The notes below the pieces were generated by a model, which did no database searches, was not told the DNA's origin, and saw nothing but the letters and a program-made list of their open reading frames with translations. From Coriobacteriia bacterium (GTDB lineage: Bacteria; Actinomycetota; Coriobacteriia; Coriobacteriales; Eggerthellaceae): a stretch of DNA of 46,116 nucleotides. This document shows, piece by piece, positions 5,597 through 14,856 of the stretch; position 1 is the first letter of the stretch; every line of letters begins with the position of its first letter. The position numbers and the translations under genes are program-made. The DNA is taken from the NCBI GenBank assembly GCA_030540225.1, contig JAUNWQ010000007.1, positions 1 through 46,116 on the forward strand. The letters run 5' to 3'.

Positions 5597-7390
5597 ATGT
5601 TATTCGGACGCGAACAATTCACAGTGAAAACCAAGATGGGTGGGGAGGTTATCGAAAAGCTCTACGCCAAGGAGCTCGTTCCCACCCCGATCGGAGAGTT
5701 CGAGAAACTCCCCGAGGACGAGAAAAAGCTCCACAAGCCCTACCCCTTTAACCAGCGCACTTACGAGGCGGCACCCGGGATTATCTGCGACCAGGACGTA
5801 GCGGTCCCCATGCGCGACGGGGTCATCCTGTATGCCGACATCTTCCGCCCCGCCGACTCGACGGCCAAGGTTCCCGTCATCCTCGCCTGGTCGAACTACG
5901 GCAAGCGCCCCAACGAGTACCGCCCCGACGAGCTCAAGGCCTACACCCCGGGCGTCCCCAAAGGGTCCATTTCCGACCTGGCGAAATTCGAAGCTGCCGA
6001 CCCCGAGTTCTGGGTACCCAACGGCTATGCCGTCGCAAACGTGGACATCCGCGGAATCGGCTACTCGGGCGGGTACCATGAGCAATTCGGCAAGCAGGAC
6101 GCCGAAGACGGCTACGACTTCATCGAATGGTGCGCCGAGCAGCCCTGGTGCAACGGGAAGGTGGCCATGGCGGGTTCGTCCGCGCTCGCCATCAGCCAGT
6201 GGCATATCGCAGCCGAGCAGCCGCCGCACCTCGCGTGCATCGCCCCGTGGGAGGGCATGAGCGACATGTACCGCGAATCGCTCTGCGAAGGGGGCATCCC
6301 TGCCGTCCAATTCACCAACTTCGCTACGGCGGGGGCCTGCGGCCTCAAAGGCATCGACGACATGGGCGGCATGGCTGAGCGCTACCCGCTCATGAACGGC
6401 TACTGGGCCGATAAGATCCCCGACTTCTCGAAGGTAGTCGTACCCGCCTACGTGACAGCCGGTTGGAACCATTTCCACCTGCGAGGTTCTGTCAACGGCT
6501 GGCGCAAGATCGCCAGCGAACAGAAGTGGCTGCGCGCGCACCGCGAGTTCGAGTGGCCCGATTTCTACTCCTCCACATACCTGCCCGAGCTCAAGATGTT
6601 CTTCGACCGCTATTGCAAGGGTATCCGCAACGGCTGGGAGTCCACGCCCCGCGTGCGCATCGAGGTACAAGACCGCTTCGACGAGAGCTGGCAGGTCAAC
6701 CGTCCCGAGCGCGAGTTCCCGCTTGCGCGCACGCAGTACAAGAAGCTCTATCTAAATGCCGCGGACGCGTCGATGGGGCTCGAGAACCCCGCCGCCGAGT
6801 CCGAAGCGCGATACGACGCCAACGAGGGCGAAATCGTCTTCGACCACACCTTCAAACGGGACACCGAACTCACGGGCTACATGAAACTGCATGCCTGGGT
6901 TGAGGCGGCGGGCCATGACGACATGGACCTGTTCGTCACCGTGAAGAAGCTTTCGCGCGCCGGCGTGGAACAACCTGTCACCGTCTTTGGCGGCACGGCC
7001 CCGCACCCAGGCGCCTGGGGCAAGATGCGCGTGTCGCACCGAGAGCTCGATCCCGAGCTGTCCACCGATTATCAGCCCGTTCAGTCGCATCTGCGCGATC
7101 AGAAACTCTCACCGGGCGAAATCGTGCCCATCGACATCGAGATAAACCCGACGAGCCGCATCTGGCACGCAGGCGAGACTATCCGCGTACACATCGCCGG
7201 CCGCTACATCCGCGAAGCGCATTGGATCGAGCCGCTTATCTGGGAGACGGACAATGCAGGCGAACACGTGTTTCACACGGGTGGTCGCTTTGAGTCGTAC
7301 CTGCAAATCCCGGTCATCCCGCCGAAGTACAGTGACGACTACGTGTTCGAGGTCGACGAAGCAGCGCATCCCACGCACCCGATTTTCTAG
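5597..7390 (+). CDS. CocE/NonD family hydrolase (X-Pro dipeptidyl-peptidase S15-like)
   Basis: A 597-residue alpha/beta hydrolase of the CocE/NonD family, which cleaves esters, amides or acyl-peptide bonds; cocaine esterase and S15 peptidases are members. The N-terminal strand motif VAVPMRDGVILYADIFRP (about 68-85) is typical. The nucleophile elbow is AGSSALA with Ser195. A GWNHFHLRGS segment and REFEWPDFY, then MFFDRYCKG, follow as in this subfamily. The last 200 residues form the jelly-roll C-terminal domain. There is no signal peptide, so it acts in the cytoplasm. AAGGAAGG lies just upstream of the ATG. It follows the membrane protein and precedes a TetR regulator, suggesting uptake and hydrolysis of one inducible substrate; the substrate is unknown. 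Confidence 0.9.
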   Translation: MLFGREQFTVKTKMGGEVIEKLYAKELVPTPIGEFEKLPEDEKKLHKPYPFNQRTYEAAPGIICDQDVAVPMRDGVILYADIFRPADSTAKVPVILAWSNYGKRPNEYRPDELKAYTPGVPKGSISDLAKFEAADPEFWVPNGYAVANVDIRGIGYSGGYHEQFGKQDAEDGYDFIEWCAEQPWCNGKVAMAGSSALAISQWHIAAEQPPHLACIAPWEGMSDMYRESLCEGGIPAVQFTNFATAGACGLKGIDDMGGMAERYPLMNGYWADKIPDFSKVVVPAYVTAGWNHFHLRGSVNGWRKIASEQKWLRAHREFEWPDFYSSTYLPELKMFFDRYCKGIRNGWESTPRVRIEVQDRFDESWQVNRPEREFPLARTQYKKLYLNAADASMGLENPAAESEARYDANEGEIVFDHTFKRDTELTGYMKLHAWVEAAGHDDMDLFVTVKKLSRAGVEQPVTVFGGTAPHPGAWGKMRVSHRELDPELSTDYQPVQSHLRDQKLSPGEIVPIDIEINPTSRIWHAGETIRVHIAGRYIREAHWIEPLIWETDNAGEHVFHTGGRFESYLQIPVIPPKYSDDYVFEVDEAAHPTHPIF

Positions 7391-7405
7391 CAACCCGAAA
7401 GATAA

Positions 7406-7439
7406 TCGGCGCCGGTTCGCCTTTCCGAACCGGCGCCGA
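7406..7439 (+). terminator. Strong hairpin after the CocE gene
   Basis: A perfect 14-bp stem, TCGGCGCCGGTTCG (7406-7419) with its complement (7426-7439), around a 6-nt loop, 15 bp after the stop. It lacks a T-tract but is positioned to end the operon or protect the 3' end. Confidence 0.7.
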
Positions 7440-7489
7440 CCTCGCCGGATGCGCAATCGCGCTACAATGCGAGATAGGGGGGATGAATC

Positions 7490-8134
7490 ATGGACTTCAA
7501 CGAGGCTTTCAACTTTCAGGAACGCCAGATTATATCGGGTTACCTGTCCCTCATGAGAGAGAAGCCCCATGCCAAAATCACTGTCAAGGAGTTGTCGGAG
7601 CGTTGCGCAATAGCTCGTACCACGTTCTATCGTTTTTTCGAGGACACCTACGACCTGCTGGAACGTCTAGAGCAATACCTCTTAGGGGAACTCGTGCTTT
7701 ATCGCCCCCTGATGAACGGCAGCACCACCGAGCTCCAATCAAGCGGCGTTGCCGGAAAACCCTATGAGAGCATCAGACATTTCTTCGGAATGGGGATCTG
7801 CCTTCACAAACTACTGCAACCAATTATGAGCGACAACGGTGACCCCTACTTCAAGGACAGACTTGCGAGACGACTGCGAGAAGAGCTTGGAGCCATGATG
7901 AGCGACGAGGGGGTTCCGAACGATGAGCTCCGCTCCTATTACGTTGCCGCAATCGCAGCTTCATACATCGGCTTGCTCGCGCATGCCGCTACGACCAATC
8001 GGGGAGACTCTCTTGACATCGACCGAATCGCGTTCATTGCCAACTCGATGAGGGTGGCCTATTTCCGTTCCAGCAATTCCGCCCCCGCCATATCCGACCG
8101 TCGATTGTTCGGCAATTCGAAATCTTCGATTTAG
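7490..8134 (+). CDS. TetR/AcrR family transcriptional regulator
   Basis: A 214-residue regulator. The N-terminal helix-turn-helix (about residues 26-58: ITVKELSERCAIARTTFYRF) is of TetR type, and the C-terminal half is helical with LREELGAMMSDEG and YYVAAIAASYIGLLAH as in the TetR_C_7/DhaS-like group. ATG 7490 has a G-rich AGGGGGG site and a TACAAT -10-like box (7462-7467) upstream. It lies on the same strand 99 bp after the CocE gene, behind the hairpin, so it probably has its own promoter. It is the likely regulator of the membrane protein/CocE operon. Confidence 0.85.
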   Translation: MDFNEAFNFQERQIISGYLSLMREKPHAKITVKELSERCAIARTTFYRFFEDTYDLLERLEQYLLGELVLYRPLMNGSTTELQSSGVAGKPYESIRHFFGMGICLHKLLQPIMSDNGDPYFKDRLARRLREELGAMMSDEGVPNDELRSYYVAAIAASYIGLLAHAATTNRGDSLDIDRIAFIANSMRVAYFRSSNSAPAISDRRLFGNSKSSI

Positions 8135-8280
8135 TTAGAAGATTGAAGTAGTGATTTCAAACAGCTCTTCGTAGAGAATGCTTTTCGACAAATTATCACT
8201 GCCCATCGCAAAGCACGTTCGAGACTGAGACCTCCCGCCTATGCGCTACAATTAGCCATCAGGGTTGGAGGGAAGGAAAA

Positions 8281-9768
8281 GTGCGCAAAACTATCGCTGT
8301 AACAATAGGCCTTATGCTGTATTGGCCGATGCTGCGTGGTCCCTATTTCCAAAACCTATTCTTTATTCCCAGCCCCACTGGACTCGATGGGCGTGAGGCA
8401 TACGCCATAACAAATATTCTTATAGTAGGACTCGCGGCTCTCGCGCTGCGAAAAGCCAGCCAATTCCCGTACTGCGCAATACGATCAGCACGCCCAAGCT
8501 TCTCACTTCTTGCCGGATTCGCTTGCGCGATAGCAGCCGCACTGCTTTTCTCCTCGTCCCAGCTTACATCGACATTCGCCCTTGCCATGCAGCTCACGGG
8601 AATCGTCTCATTTGCCATAGGCTTTTCTGCAATCACCCTCGGATGGTTTTCTCATCTTCTTTCCAGCCACGAAAATTGGAGCTTCATTGCATCAGTCTCT
8701 TTCGCCGCCTCCTTCGCTTCGGCGAGCATTGAATACCTTCCCGACAGCGCGGTCAAAGCATCACTCGTAATGCTTCCACTCGCCTCCTCTGCGCTTCTCG
8801 CACTTGCAAACTGCGTTGCGAAACAGCCAGAAGAAAAGCGCGCCGCCATCCTCCGCCAGCAATATTCCCCTCACGCCAATATAATTGTTCTTGCGGCAAC
8901 GTGCTTCTGCCTCATCGCGAGCACGCCGACTCTTTGCCTGTTCGCACCAACTACTGGGTATATGCCCACACTGGAAACGCCGAAATCATACCTTTTCTCA
9001 TTTCTCATTGCCATCTCGATGGCAGGGATTATGAAGCTGCATAAGCCGTTCCCAATTAAGCAAGGCATCATTTTGATCATCCTAGGAGCGCTCCTCATCC
9101 TGAGCTCGCTCGCCCTCGCTCTAACTGACAACGCGATGCCGTTCGCAGCAACCACCCACACTTGTCTCCAGTTCTCATTGTTCATCTCACTCCTTTCATT
9201 TTGGACCGAGAAGCGAGGGGGAGAACTTGGAGGAGCGGGGACGTTTCTCGCGATTACTTCCTTGACTACAATCGTGTCCCGCTATTTGCTCCCCATCGCG
9301 TTTCCCAGAGAATCGTCGGAACCCATCGCCGCGATTCTCGGCATGCTATCAATCGTCATCCTATCCGCAGCAGGCATATGCCTCGCACTATTCGCCATGA
9401 TGCATTTACCATCGTTTAAGGACCGAATGCCGGTAGCAGATGATGAGAGCTCCCGAAAGAAGTGCAATCTTTCTTCGGTCGTCAATACAGAAGCCCCCGT
9501 CGTACCGTCGAATTCACCGAGTCAATCTGTGACACAGAATAGCGACGACGCGTTGCGTACCTGGCTAGCCAGTGGCTTCTTTCTTTCGCCGCGCGAGACA
9601 GACATCGCACTCCTCGTGGCACGCGGGTACACCGTCAATCGCATCGCCGAGGAACTGTGCTTGGCGAGGGGAACAGTGCAGAGCCATACGAAAAGCATCT
9701 ACCGCAAGCTTAACGTTCATTCAAAACAAGAAGTAATCGACCTTGTTCAATCGCAATCATCTCTTTAA
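8281..9768 (+). CDS. Membrane-bound LuxR-type regulator
   Basis: A 495-residue protein with about 12 hydrophobic segments in the first 390 residues, a polar linker, and a LuxR/GerE helix-turn-helix at residues 435-490 (LSPRETDIALLVARGYTVNR, then TVQSHTKSIYRKLNV). Such membrane-spanning LuxR proteins are numerous in Eggerthellaceae, and members of the group control catechol metabolism genes in Eggerthella lenta. The start is GTG with GGAGGGAAGG just upstream. Base composition is lower in GC than in the neighbours, a sign of transfer. The next gene downstream, 137 bp away on the same strand, is the exported esterase and the most likely target. Confidence 0.88.
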   Translation: MRKTIAVTIGLMLYWPMLRGPYFQNLFFIPSPTGLDGREAYAITNILIVGLAALALRKASQFPYCAIRSARPSFSLLAGFACAIAAALLFSSSQLTSTFALAMQLTGIVSFAIGFSAITLGWFSHLLSSHENWSFIASVSFAASFASASIEYLPDSAVKASLVMLPLASSALLALANCVAKQPEEKRAAILRQQYSPHANIIVLAATCFCLIASTPTLCLFAPTTGYMPTLETPKSYLFSFLIAISMAGIMKLHKPFPIKQGIILIILGALLILSSLALALTDNAMPFAATTHTCLQFSLFISLLSFWTEKRGGELGGAGTFLAITSLTTIVSRYLLPIAFPRESSEPIAAILGMLSIVILSAAGICLALFAMMHLPSFKDRMPVADDESSRKKCNLSSVVNTEAPVVPSNSPSQSVTQNSDDALRTWLASGFFLSPRETDIALLVARGYTVNRIAEELCLARGTVQSHTKSIYRKLNVHSKQEVIDLVQSQSSL

Positions 9769-9905
9769 TCGAGTATCTTAATTCTTTTTTTGACCTGGTG
9801 ATAATCGAAATTACCATATTTTATGGGTAGCACTTTCACCGCCAATTCCATACCTTTCAACCTGTGCGAGGGGATACGCACAAACCAAAATGAAAGGGGA
9901 AACCA

Positions 9906-10982
9906 ATGGACAACTCTATGACTCGGAGAGATTTGCTCAAAGCCGGCGCTTTCATGGGAATGGCAGCTGTTGGAGCCAGCATGGTCGGCTGCTCAACGCA
10001 GACTACCACGGCTGCCGCAGCTGAGCCTTTTAATGACACGAGCAAGGCTGCGTCGGGCACGGCATCCGCATCCCTCACCGAAGCGACAAGCGACAATGTT
10101 CTCAACGTAGAAGTTACTGACCTCACTATCAACGAGATTCAGGGCATCGTCTATAAGACGGTCAATGCGGCGAATGCCACCACCAACCTCAAGCTCGACC
10201 TTCTTCTGCCCTCGGCGGGCGAAGGAGAAACACTTCCGCTCGTTGTTTTCGTAAACGGAGGCGGCTTCACGAGCTCGAACCCCCAGGGCAACATTGTTCA
10301 TCGCATGGCTTTCGCGGAAGCGGGCTATGCCGTTGCCTCGGTGCAGCATCGAGTCGTACCGACCGTCAAATTCCCCGAGCCTCTGCTCGACGTGAAAGCT
10401 GCAGTGCGCTGGCTCAAGGCAAACGCGGACACCTACAAAATCGACAAAAACCGCGTGGCGGCTGTGGGCAACTCCTCAGGTGGGTATTTCGCAACGATGC
10501 TCGGCGTGACAGGCGACATCGTCGACTTTGAGAAAGGCGACAACACTTCCGAGGATTCGAAGGTCAACGCTGTTATTGACTTGTACGGAGTGTCAGACCT
10601 AACGCTTATCGGCGCAGGTCTCCAGGAGGAGATCGAGCAGGGCCACCATTCTCCCGCAACCACTGAGGCCATACTCGTGAACGGAACAGCTTTCGGCAAC
10701 AACAAGGGCGCATCCGTGTTTGACACACCCGATACCGCAGCACCCGCAAGCCCCTTCACCTATATCGACGGGACCGATGCCGCCTTCCTCATCCTGCACG
10801 GCGACAAAGACACACTCGTCTCCCCCGTCGCCAGCATGGAGCTGTACAAACGACTGGTCGATGCCGGAGTCGAAGCCGACCGTTACGTAGTGGCTGGCGC
10901 ATCGCACGGCGGCCCGCTGTTCAATCAGCCGCAGGTGGTCGATATTATGGTTAATTTCCTAAACGAGCATCTAAAGAACTAG
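9906..10982 (+). CDS. Tat-exported lipoprotein esterase (alpha/beta hydrolase, BD-FAE-like)
   Basis: A 358-residue serine hydrolase attached to the outer face of the membrane. The N-terminus has a twin-arginine motif (MTRRDLLKAG, Arg7-Arg8) and a lipobox ending at Cys29 (SMVGC). After a Thr/Ala/Ser-rich spacer comes the hydrolase domain: oxyanion motif NGGG (117-120), nucleophile GNSSG with Ser190, acid in HGDKD (Asp302) and His334 in ASHGG. The order and spacing fit the BD-FAE/esterase-lipase group, which removes acyl groups from small esters or carbohydrates. AAAGGGG lies 6 nt before the ATG. It follows a membrane LuxR regulator that probably senses its substrate or product. Confidence 0.88.
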   Translation: MDNSMTRRDLLKAGAFMGMAAVGASMVGCSTQTTTAAAAEPFNDTSKAASGTASASLTEATSDNVLNVEVTDLTINEIQGIVYKTVNAANATTNLKLDLLLPSAGEGETLPLVVFVNGGGFTSSNPQGNIVHRMAFAEAGYAVASVQHRVVPTVKFPEPLLDVKAAVRWLKANADTYKIDKNRVAAVGNSSGGYFATMLGVTGDIVDFEKGDNTSEDSKVNAVIDLYGVSDLTLIGAGLQEEIEQGHHSPATTEAILVNGTAFGNNKGASVFDTPDTAAPASPFTYIDGTDAAFLILHGDKDTLVSPVASMELYKRLVDAGVEADRYVVAGASHGGPLFNQPQVVDIMVNFLNEHLKN

Positions 10983-11009
10983 CTGCATAATCGCTACACA
11001 GGATTAACA

Positions 11010-11050
11010 GGCCGCTGATTGCGCAGTTCATTGCCATGCAACCAGCGGCC
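11010..11050 (+). terminator. Hairpin after the esterase gene
   Basis: GGCCGCTG (11010-11017) pairs with CAGCGGCC (11043-11050) across a 25-nt loop, 28 bp after the stop. No T-tract follows, so the assignment as terminator is tentative. Confidence 0.45.
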
Positions 11051-11187
11051 CACCTTGATTGGCTGAGTCTTTTTCTTGGCTGATCCAGCCATCCGATGCA
11101 CTTCAAGATTCTCTCAGGACGCTCGTTGGACGCCGCCCACGTCTTTACCAACTCCCATAGGAGCCTTCATGCTCCGCAAGGAAAAAG

Positions 11188-12402
11188 TTACTTGAACTTG
11201 CAAAGCGCAAGCGCAGCGACCCCAGTCATACTTATCACCGAAATCACACTAGCGCAGAACGTCCATTCCCCCATCGCGGGACCAAGCAAAAGCGGCACGA
11301 GAAACGACCCGAGAAACTCCCCCAGGCTCTGCACCAACATGAACAGCCCCACCATTGCCGGCATCAAGGCATTGCTCCCGGCAATCCGCGGTAAAGCGGT
11401 AAGGGCCAAAACGGGAACGCCGTAGCCGACAAATCCCATGAGAAACGCGCCAAACCACAGAAGTGGCCCCGACTGCGTCATCATCAAGAACGTCGCCGGA
11501 ATCGACACCATAAGCGCAATCAGGTAAAACGGCTTCGTCTTCCCCGTCCTGTCGGCAAGCTTGCCGAACAAGGGAGACGAAACAATGGCGAGCAGACCGG
11601 GCAAGGAGCTTGCGAACCCGGAAAGCGATGCGTCCATCCCCGCTTGCTGCAAGAACGTCGGCGTGTAGCTAAGAACGGCAAGGATCTCTATGTTAAATAC
11701 GAGGTAAGCGAAAAGGAAAAGCAACGGACGCACCTTTAAAAGTGAGAGATACCCTTTAAGACCGACTTTCTCATCACCTAACGAAGTTTTTCCTTCACCT
11801 ACGATGGGTTTCATCTTCCGCATATACAGCGCAAGCACGACGGCAGCAGCGACGACGAACGCCGCGTAGAGCAGCCATGTTCCCGTCATACCGAACGCAT
11901 CGAATGCGACAGGCGTTGCCGTCGATCCGATAACTGAGCCGAAGCAGATCCAGAGCGCCCATATCCCGTTTGCGGTGCCTTGATTGTCAAGCGAAACGTA
12001 TTTCTCAATGGCGAGGGGCGCCGCGACGGTGATGAGGACGAAGGCGACCCCCTCGACGAGGCGCGACGCGATAAAGACGAGTGAAGTGCCCGCCGCCGAG
12101 CCGACGACACTGCCGAGAACGATGACTCCGCAGCCAAGCATCAAAACGCCTTTCGGTCCAACCCGCTTCACAAGGGATCCCGCAGGAATGGAAAGGAATA
12201 TCCCAACCGCCGTGAACACGGACATAAGAAGAGACCCTGCCGAAGAAGTCATCCCATAATCGGCCATGAGCGGTCCAAGAATGCTAGGGACCTTGTATTG
12301 AACCGTGGTGACAGCCGTTCCCATGATGAGGAGCAGAACGCTGAAGACCAGATAGTTTCCTGGATGGGAAATGGTCCTGGCTACCCCGTCGTTTTTCTTC
12401 AT
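11188..12402 (-). CDS. MFS transporter
   Basis: A 404-residue, 12-helix major facilitator protein, most like the CynX/NimT-type and related small-solute permeases. The conserved loop GSLVKRVGPKGVLMLG between helices 2 and 3 and the matching GKLADRTGKTKPF in the second half are visible. ATG at 12402 is chosen because GGAGTG lies 4 nt upstream; the frame is open further but lacks a site. It is the last gene of the nitrilase operon (minus strand), 108 bp after the four-helix membrane protein with two hairpins between. It probably imports the nitrile/amide substrate or exports the product. Confidence 0.88.
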   Translation of the reverse strand: MKKNDGVARTISHPGNYLVFSVLLLIMGTAVTTVQYKVPSILGPLMADYGMTSSAGSLLMSVFTAVGIFLSIPAGSLVKRVGPKGVLMLGCGVIVLGSVVGSAAGTSLVFIASRLVEGVAFVLITVAAPLAIEKYVSLDNQGTANGIWALWICFGSVIGSTATPVAFDAFGMTGTWLLYAAFVVAAAVVLALYMRKMKPIVGEGKTSLGDEKVGLKGYLSLLKVRPLLFLFAYLVFNIEILAVLSYTPTFLQQAGMDASLSGFASSLPGLLAIVSSPLFGKLADRTGKTKPFYLIALMVSIPATFLMMTQSGPLLWFGAFLMGFVGYGVPVLALTALPRIAGSNALMPAMVGLFMLVQSLGEFLGSFLVPLLLGPAMGEWTFCASVISVISMTGVAALALCKFK

Positions 12403-12421
12403 TTTCACTCCGTTGATAAGA

Positions 12422-12451
12422 ATGCGCCCGCCGAATGAAAGACGGGCGCAT
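12422..12451 (-). promoter_or_regulatory. Intercistronic hairpin 2 before the MFS gene
   Basis: ATGCGCCCG (12422-12430) and CGGGCGCAT (12443-12451) form a perfect 9-bp stem. With the hairpin at 12469-12501 it lies between the membrane protein and the MFS gene, without a clear T-tract, so partial termination or mRNA processing is possible. Confidence 0.5.
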
Positions 12452-12468
12452 GCCAATTATTCTGCCTG

Positions 12469-12501
12469 GCCAGAATGAGAGACTGAGCCGCTCATTCTGG
12501 C
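12469..12501 (-). promoter_or_regulatory. Intercistronic hairpin 1 after the 169-residue membrane protein
   Basis: GCCAGAATGAG (12469-12479) and CTCATTCTGGC (12491-12501) form a perfect 11-bp stem with an 11-nt loop, 10 bp after the stop of the upstream gene. It probably tunes MFS expression relative to the nitrilase. Confidence 0.55.
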
Positions 12502-12510
12502 GCGGCGACG

Positions 12511-13020
12511 CTACTTTTCAGGCGCAGGCGCCGCCTTTGGGTCGAATCCGCTGATGGCAGCGGCGGCCTTCATAGCAAGCGGAAGGCTGATGAGCTCGAC
12601 GACGTAACCACTTGCGATAAGGAAGGGATACACCATGGTCCAGGAAGCAATCGTTCCCGCCATTCCCGTCGTCTGAACGTTGTTGAGCCAGGTACAGATG
12701 AAGCTGATCGACGTGATCATTACGAAGGCCAAAACGGCAACGCTTACGAAATGGACACCAATCCTGTTCTTGATGCGCAACGCGGCAGCAAGCTTGTTTC
12801 CCCATGCAAGAGCAGGAATGAAGTCGCCGATAAACATACCGACGCAAAAGCTTTCAACAAGGGAGACGAGGAAGCCGAGTGGAGTGAGGATAGGAAGTGC
12901 CTCGTTACCCGGAATGTTTTGCACGGTCCACAGGACGTAAAAACTCAAGATTGCACACATGATGATATTCATAATGCAGTTCACGATGCGGCCGAAGCCA
13001 GCAGGACCTTTGAAGATCAT
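12511..13020 (-). CDS. Four-helix membrane protein of unknown function
   Basis: A 169-residue protein with four hydrophobic segments (around 12-32, 45-68, 88-110 and 128-150) and a charged Pro/Ala-rich C-terminus. I do not recognise the family. AAGGAGC lies 5 nt before the ATG. It sits between the nitrilase (31 bp upstream) and the MFS transporter in one operon, so it probably assists transport or anchors the system at the membrane. Confidence 0.8.
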   Translation of the reverse strand: MIFKGPAGFGRIVNCIMNIIMCAILSFYVLWTVQNIPGNEALPILTPLGFLVSLVESFCVGMFIGDFIPALAWGNKLAAALRIKNRIGVHFVSVAVLAFVMITSISFICTWLNNVQTTGMAGTIASWTMVYPFLIASGYVVELISLPLAMKAAAAISGFDPKAAPAPEK

Positions 13021-13051
13021 GATTGCTCCTTAGGTGGATGCGATTAGGTAT

Positions 13052-13954
13052 CTACTCTTCGAACTGACCGATATCGCCCGACATCGGGTTGTATCGATTG
13101 GGCTTCGCAAGCTCCCCGTACGTTGCAGGCTTGCGATCTTTCAGCAGGTCAGACCCACCCATCGCGTAAAGGCGCGACTTCAGAATCTCGCCTTCGATAT
13201 CCACGTCGGCAATTGCCATGCCCTCCTCGAACCCCGTCGTCGCGCAAACCTGCATCGGGTTCGGACCGATGATGCGGCTATGCCCCATCTCGAACTCGCC
13301 GCTTACGCACGAGTCAATAAAGAAGCACATGTTCTCGAGAGAGCGGGCGAACGAGAACACATTACCGGCACGGAAGTCGTTGTCGTCCTCCGAGGGCTCG
13401 ATTGAAGGCCATGCCGTCGGGCAAAGGAGGATCTGCGCGCCTTTGAGCGCGAGCGTGCGGGAAACCTCGGGATACGCCTTATCGAAGCAGATCATGAGGC
13501 CGATCTTACCGAAACGAGTATCGAACACCGGATAGTCTCCCGTTCCCGAATAGAACATGATGCGCTCGGTCAGCGGCTGATGCACTTTGCGATACTTCCC
13601 CACAAACCCTTCGGGCCCTACGATAACGAGCGTGTTGTAGAGAACGTCGAAACGCTCGTGGCTCTGTTCGGCCATGCCCCAACCGATGTAAATATCATGC
13701 TTCTTCGCCATATTGATGAAATGCTGGGTGCTGTCGCCCTCGGGAACGAGTTCCGCAACGTCATGCTGATACTTGGCATCATCTGGATTGAAAACGAACA
13801 TCGGGTTTATTGGCAACCCGCCAAGTGCAAGCTCAGGGAAGAGAATGAAATCAGCATGTTGCGCCGCCGCTTTCTCGATGAAGCCATCCATCTTCGCGCG
13901 GTTTGCACCCTTGTCGTTAATAAGGTCCATCGCAACGCTTGCAAGAACAGCCAT
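13052..13954 (-). CDS. Nitrilase/carbon-nitrogen hydrolase
   Basis: A 300-residue member of the nitrilase superfamily, which hydrolyses nitriles, amides or N-carbamyl compounds through a Glu-Lys-Cys triad. All three are present: Glu41 (FPELAL), Lys123 (YRKVH) and Cys156 (ICFDKAYPE). The length is normal. It is cytoplasmic with no signal. A perfect AAGGAGGG site precedes the ATG. It is the first gene of an operon with a membrane protein and an MFS permease, divergent from a TetR regulator with an inverted repeat between them. This suggests import and deamination of one specific compound, perhaps as a nitrogen source; the substrate cannot be read from sequence. Confidence 0.9.
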   Translation of the reverse strand: MAVLASVAMDLINDKGANRAKMDGFIEKAAAQHADFILFPELALGGLPINPMFVFNPDDAKYQHDVAELVPEGDSTQHFINMAKKHDIYIGWGMAEQSHERFDVLYNTLVIVGPEGFVGKYRKVHQPLTERIMFYSGTGDYPVFDTRFGKIGLMICFDKAYPEVSRTLALKGAQILLCPTAWPSIEPSEDDNDFRAGNVFSFARSLENMCFFIDSCVSGEFEMGHSRIIGPNPMQVCATTGFEEGMAIADVDIEGEILKSRLYAMGGSDLLKDRKPATYGELAKPNRYNPMSGDIGQFEE

Positions 13955-13999
13955 TTTGCCCTCCTTATGATTATATCCCCTATAAATGTGTAAAGAATC

Positions 14000-14039
14000 A
14001 AATATGAGTGCGCACTAATTCGATAAGCGCACTATATTT
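14000..14039. promoter_or_regulatory. Inverted repeat between nitrilase operon and TetR gene, probable TetR operator
   Basis: AAATAT-G-AGTGCGC (14000-14013) is mirrored by GCGCACT-ATATTT (14027-14039): 13 paired bases with one extra G and a 13-bp centre. It lies in the divergent promoter region 45 bp from the nitrilase start, the usual place for a local TetR repressor site. The inner AGTGCGCACT (14007-14016) is itself palindromic. Confidence 0.6.
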
Positions 14040-14121
14040 CGTTATAATAAGAGAGACAAGTAAAAATAGCAGCTCCTCAAAATCTGAGCGACTGGCCCGT
14101 CTCGAACAGAAAGCCTGGTTG

Positions 14122-14817
14122 ATGGTTCGTTTAAGTGCAGGAGAGAAGAAGAAACGCCTCATCGTGAGCGTCTGCAAAAAGCTGTTCTATCGCAACGGTT
14201 ATGTCGGCACGACGTATGATGATATCTGCCAAGAAGCCGATATTCCGCCAGGAACGATTACCTATCACTTCGGCGGGAAAGCCGGAATCGCCACCGCAAT
14301 CGAAGTGGAATACGAGGCGCAGAACAAGCAGTACATCGAGAAGATGTGTGGCGACTTGTTCACGAAAACGCAGCTCGCGGTAGTCGAGAATTTCCATATG
14401 TGGAAGCGCATCTACGAAGATGATAATATCCGACGCTTCCTTTGCGAGATTACGAGCGAACGCATCCCTTCGAAATCTGTGCACGACGTCGTCGAATACT
14501 ACTACCGTTGCGTGATGGACGATCAAGAAGTTTCGAGAATCGGACAAAACGAACTCGACCTCATCGTCGCCGCCCAGCTCGGCCTTTCCGATGCGCTCGT
14601 CAGCCGAGTTTCAATCGAGCAGGAAAAGTTCAGTTACGAGGAGGTCGCGCATTTTGCAACGCGGTTCTTCCTGCGCCAAATCGGCATGAGCGACGAGAAG
14701 ATCGAGGCCTGTATAGCTGATGGCAAAGCTATTTTCGACCGCTTGCCCATCGACAATCGCTACTACGTCGACTTCCAATACGACGAGCGGTACGTGACGA
14801 AGGTGTCGGGGGTGTAA
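14122..14817 (+). CDS. TetR family transcriptional regulator
   Basis: A 231-residue regulator. The helix-turn-helix spans about residues 10-55 (KKLFYRNGYVGTTYDDICQE, then IPPGTITYHFGGK), followed by a helical ligand domain. The frame is open upstream to GTG 14008, but that start would lie inside the operator; ATG 14122 gives a normal TetR N-terminus, though its ribosome-binding site is weak. It is divergent from the nitrilase operon with a strong inverted repeat between, so it is the probable repressor of that operon. It is lower in GC than flanking genes. Confidence 0.82.
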   Translation: MVRLSAGEKKKRLIVSVCKKLFYRNGYVGTTYDDICQEADIPPGTITYHFGGKAGIATAIEVEYEAQNKQYIEKMCGDLFTKTQLAVVENFHMWKRIYEDDNIRRFLCEITSERIPSKSVHDVVEYYYRCVMDDQEVSRIGQNELDLIVAAQLGLSDALVSRVSIEQEKFSYEEVAHFATRFFLRQIGMSDEKIEACIADGKAIFDRLPIDNRYYVDFQYDERYVTKVSGV

Positions 14818-14856
14818 GGAGGGCCTGTGCCGCGAACGCCTGGCTATCTCACTCTG

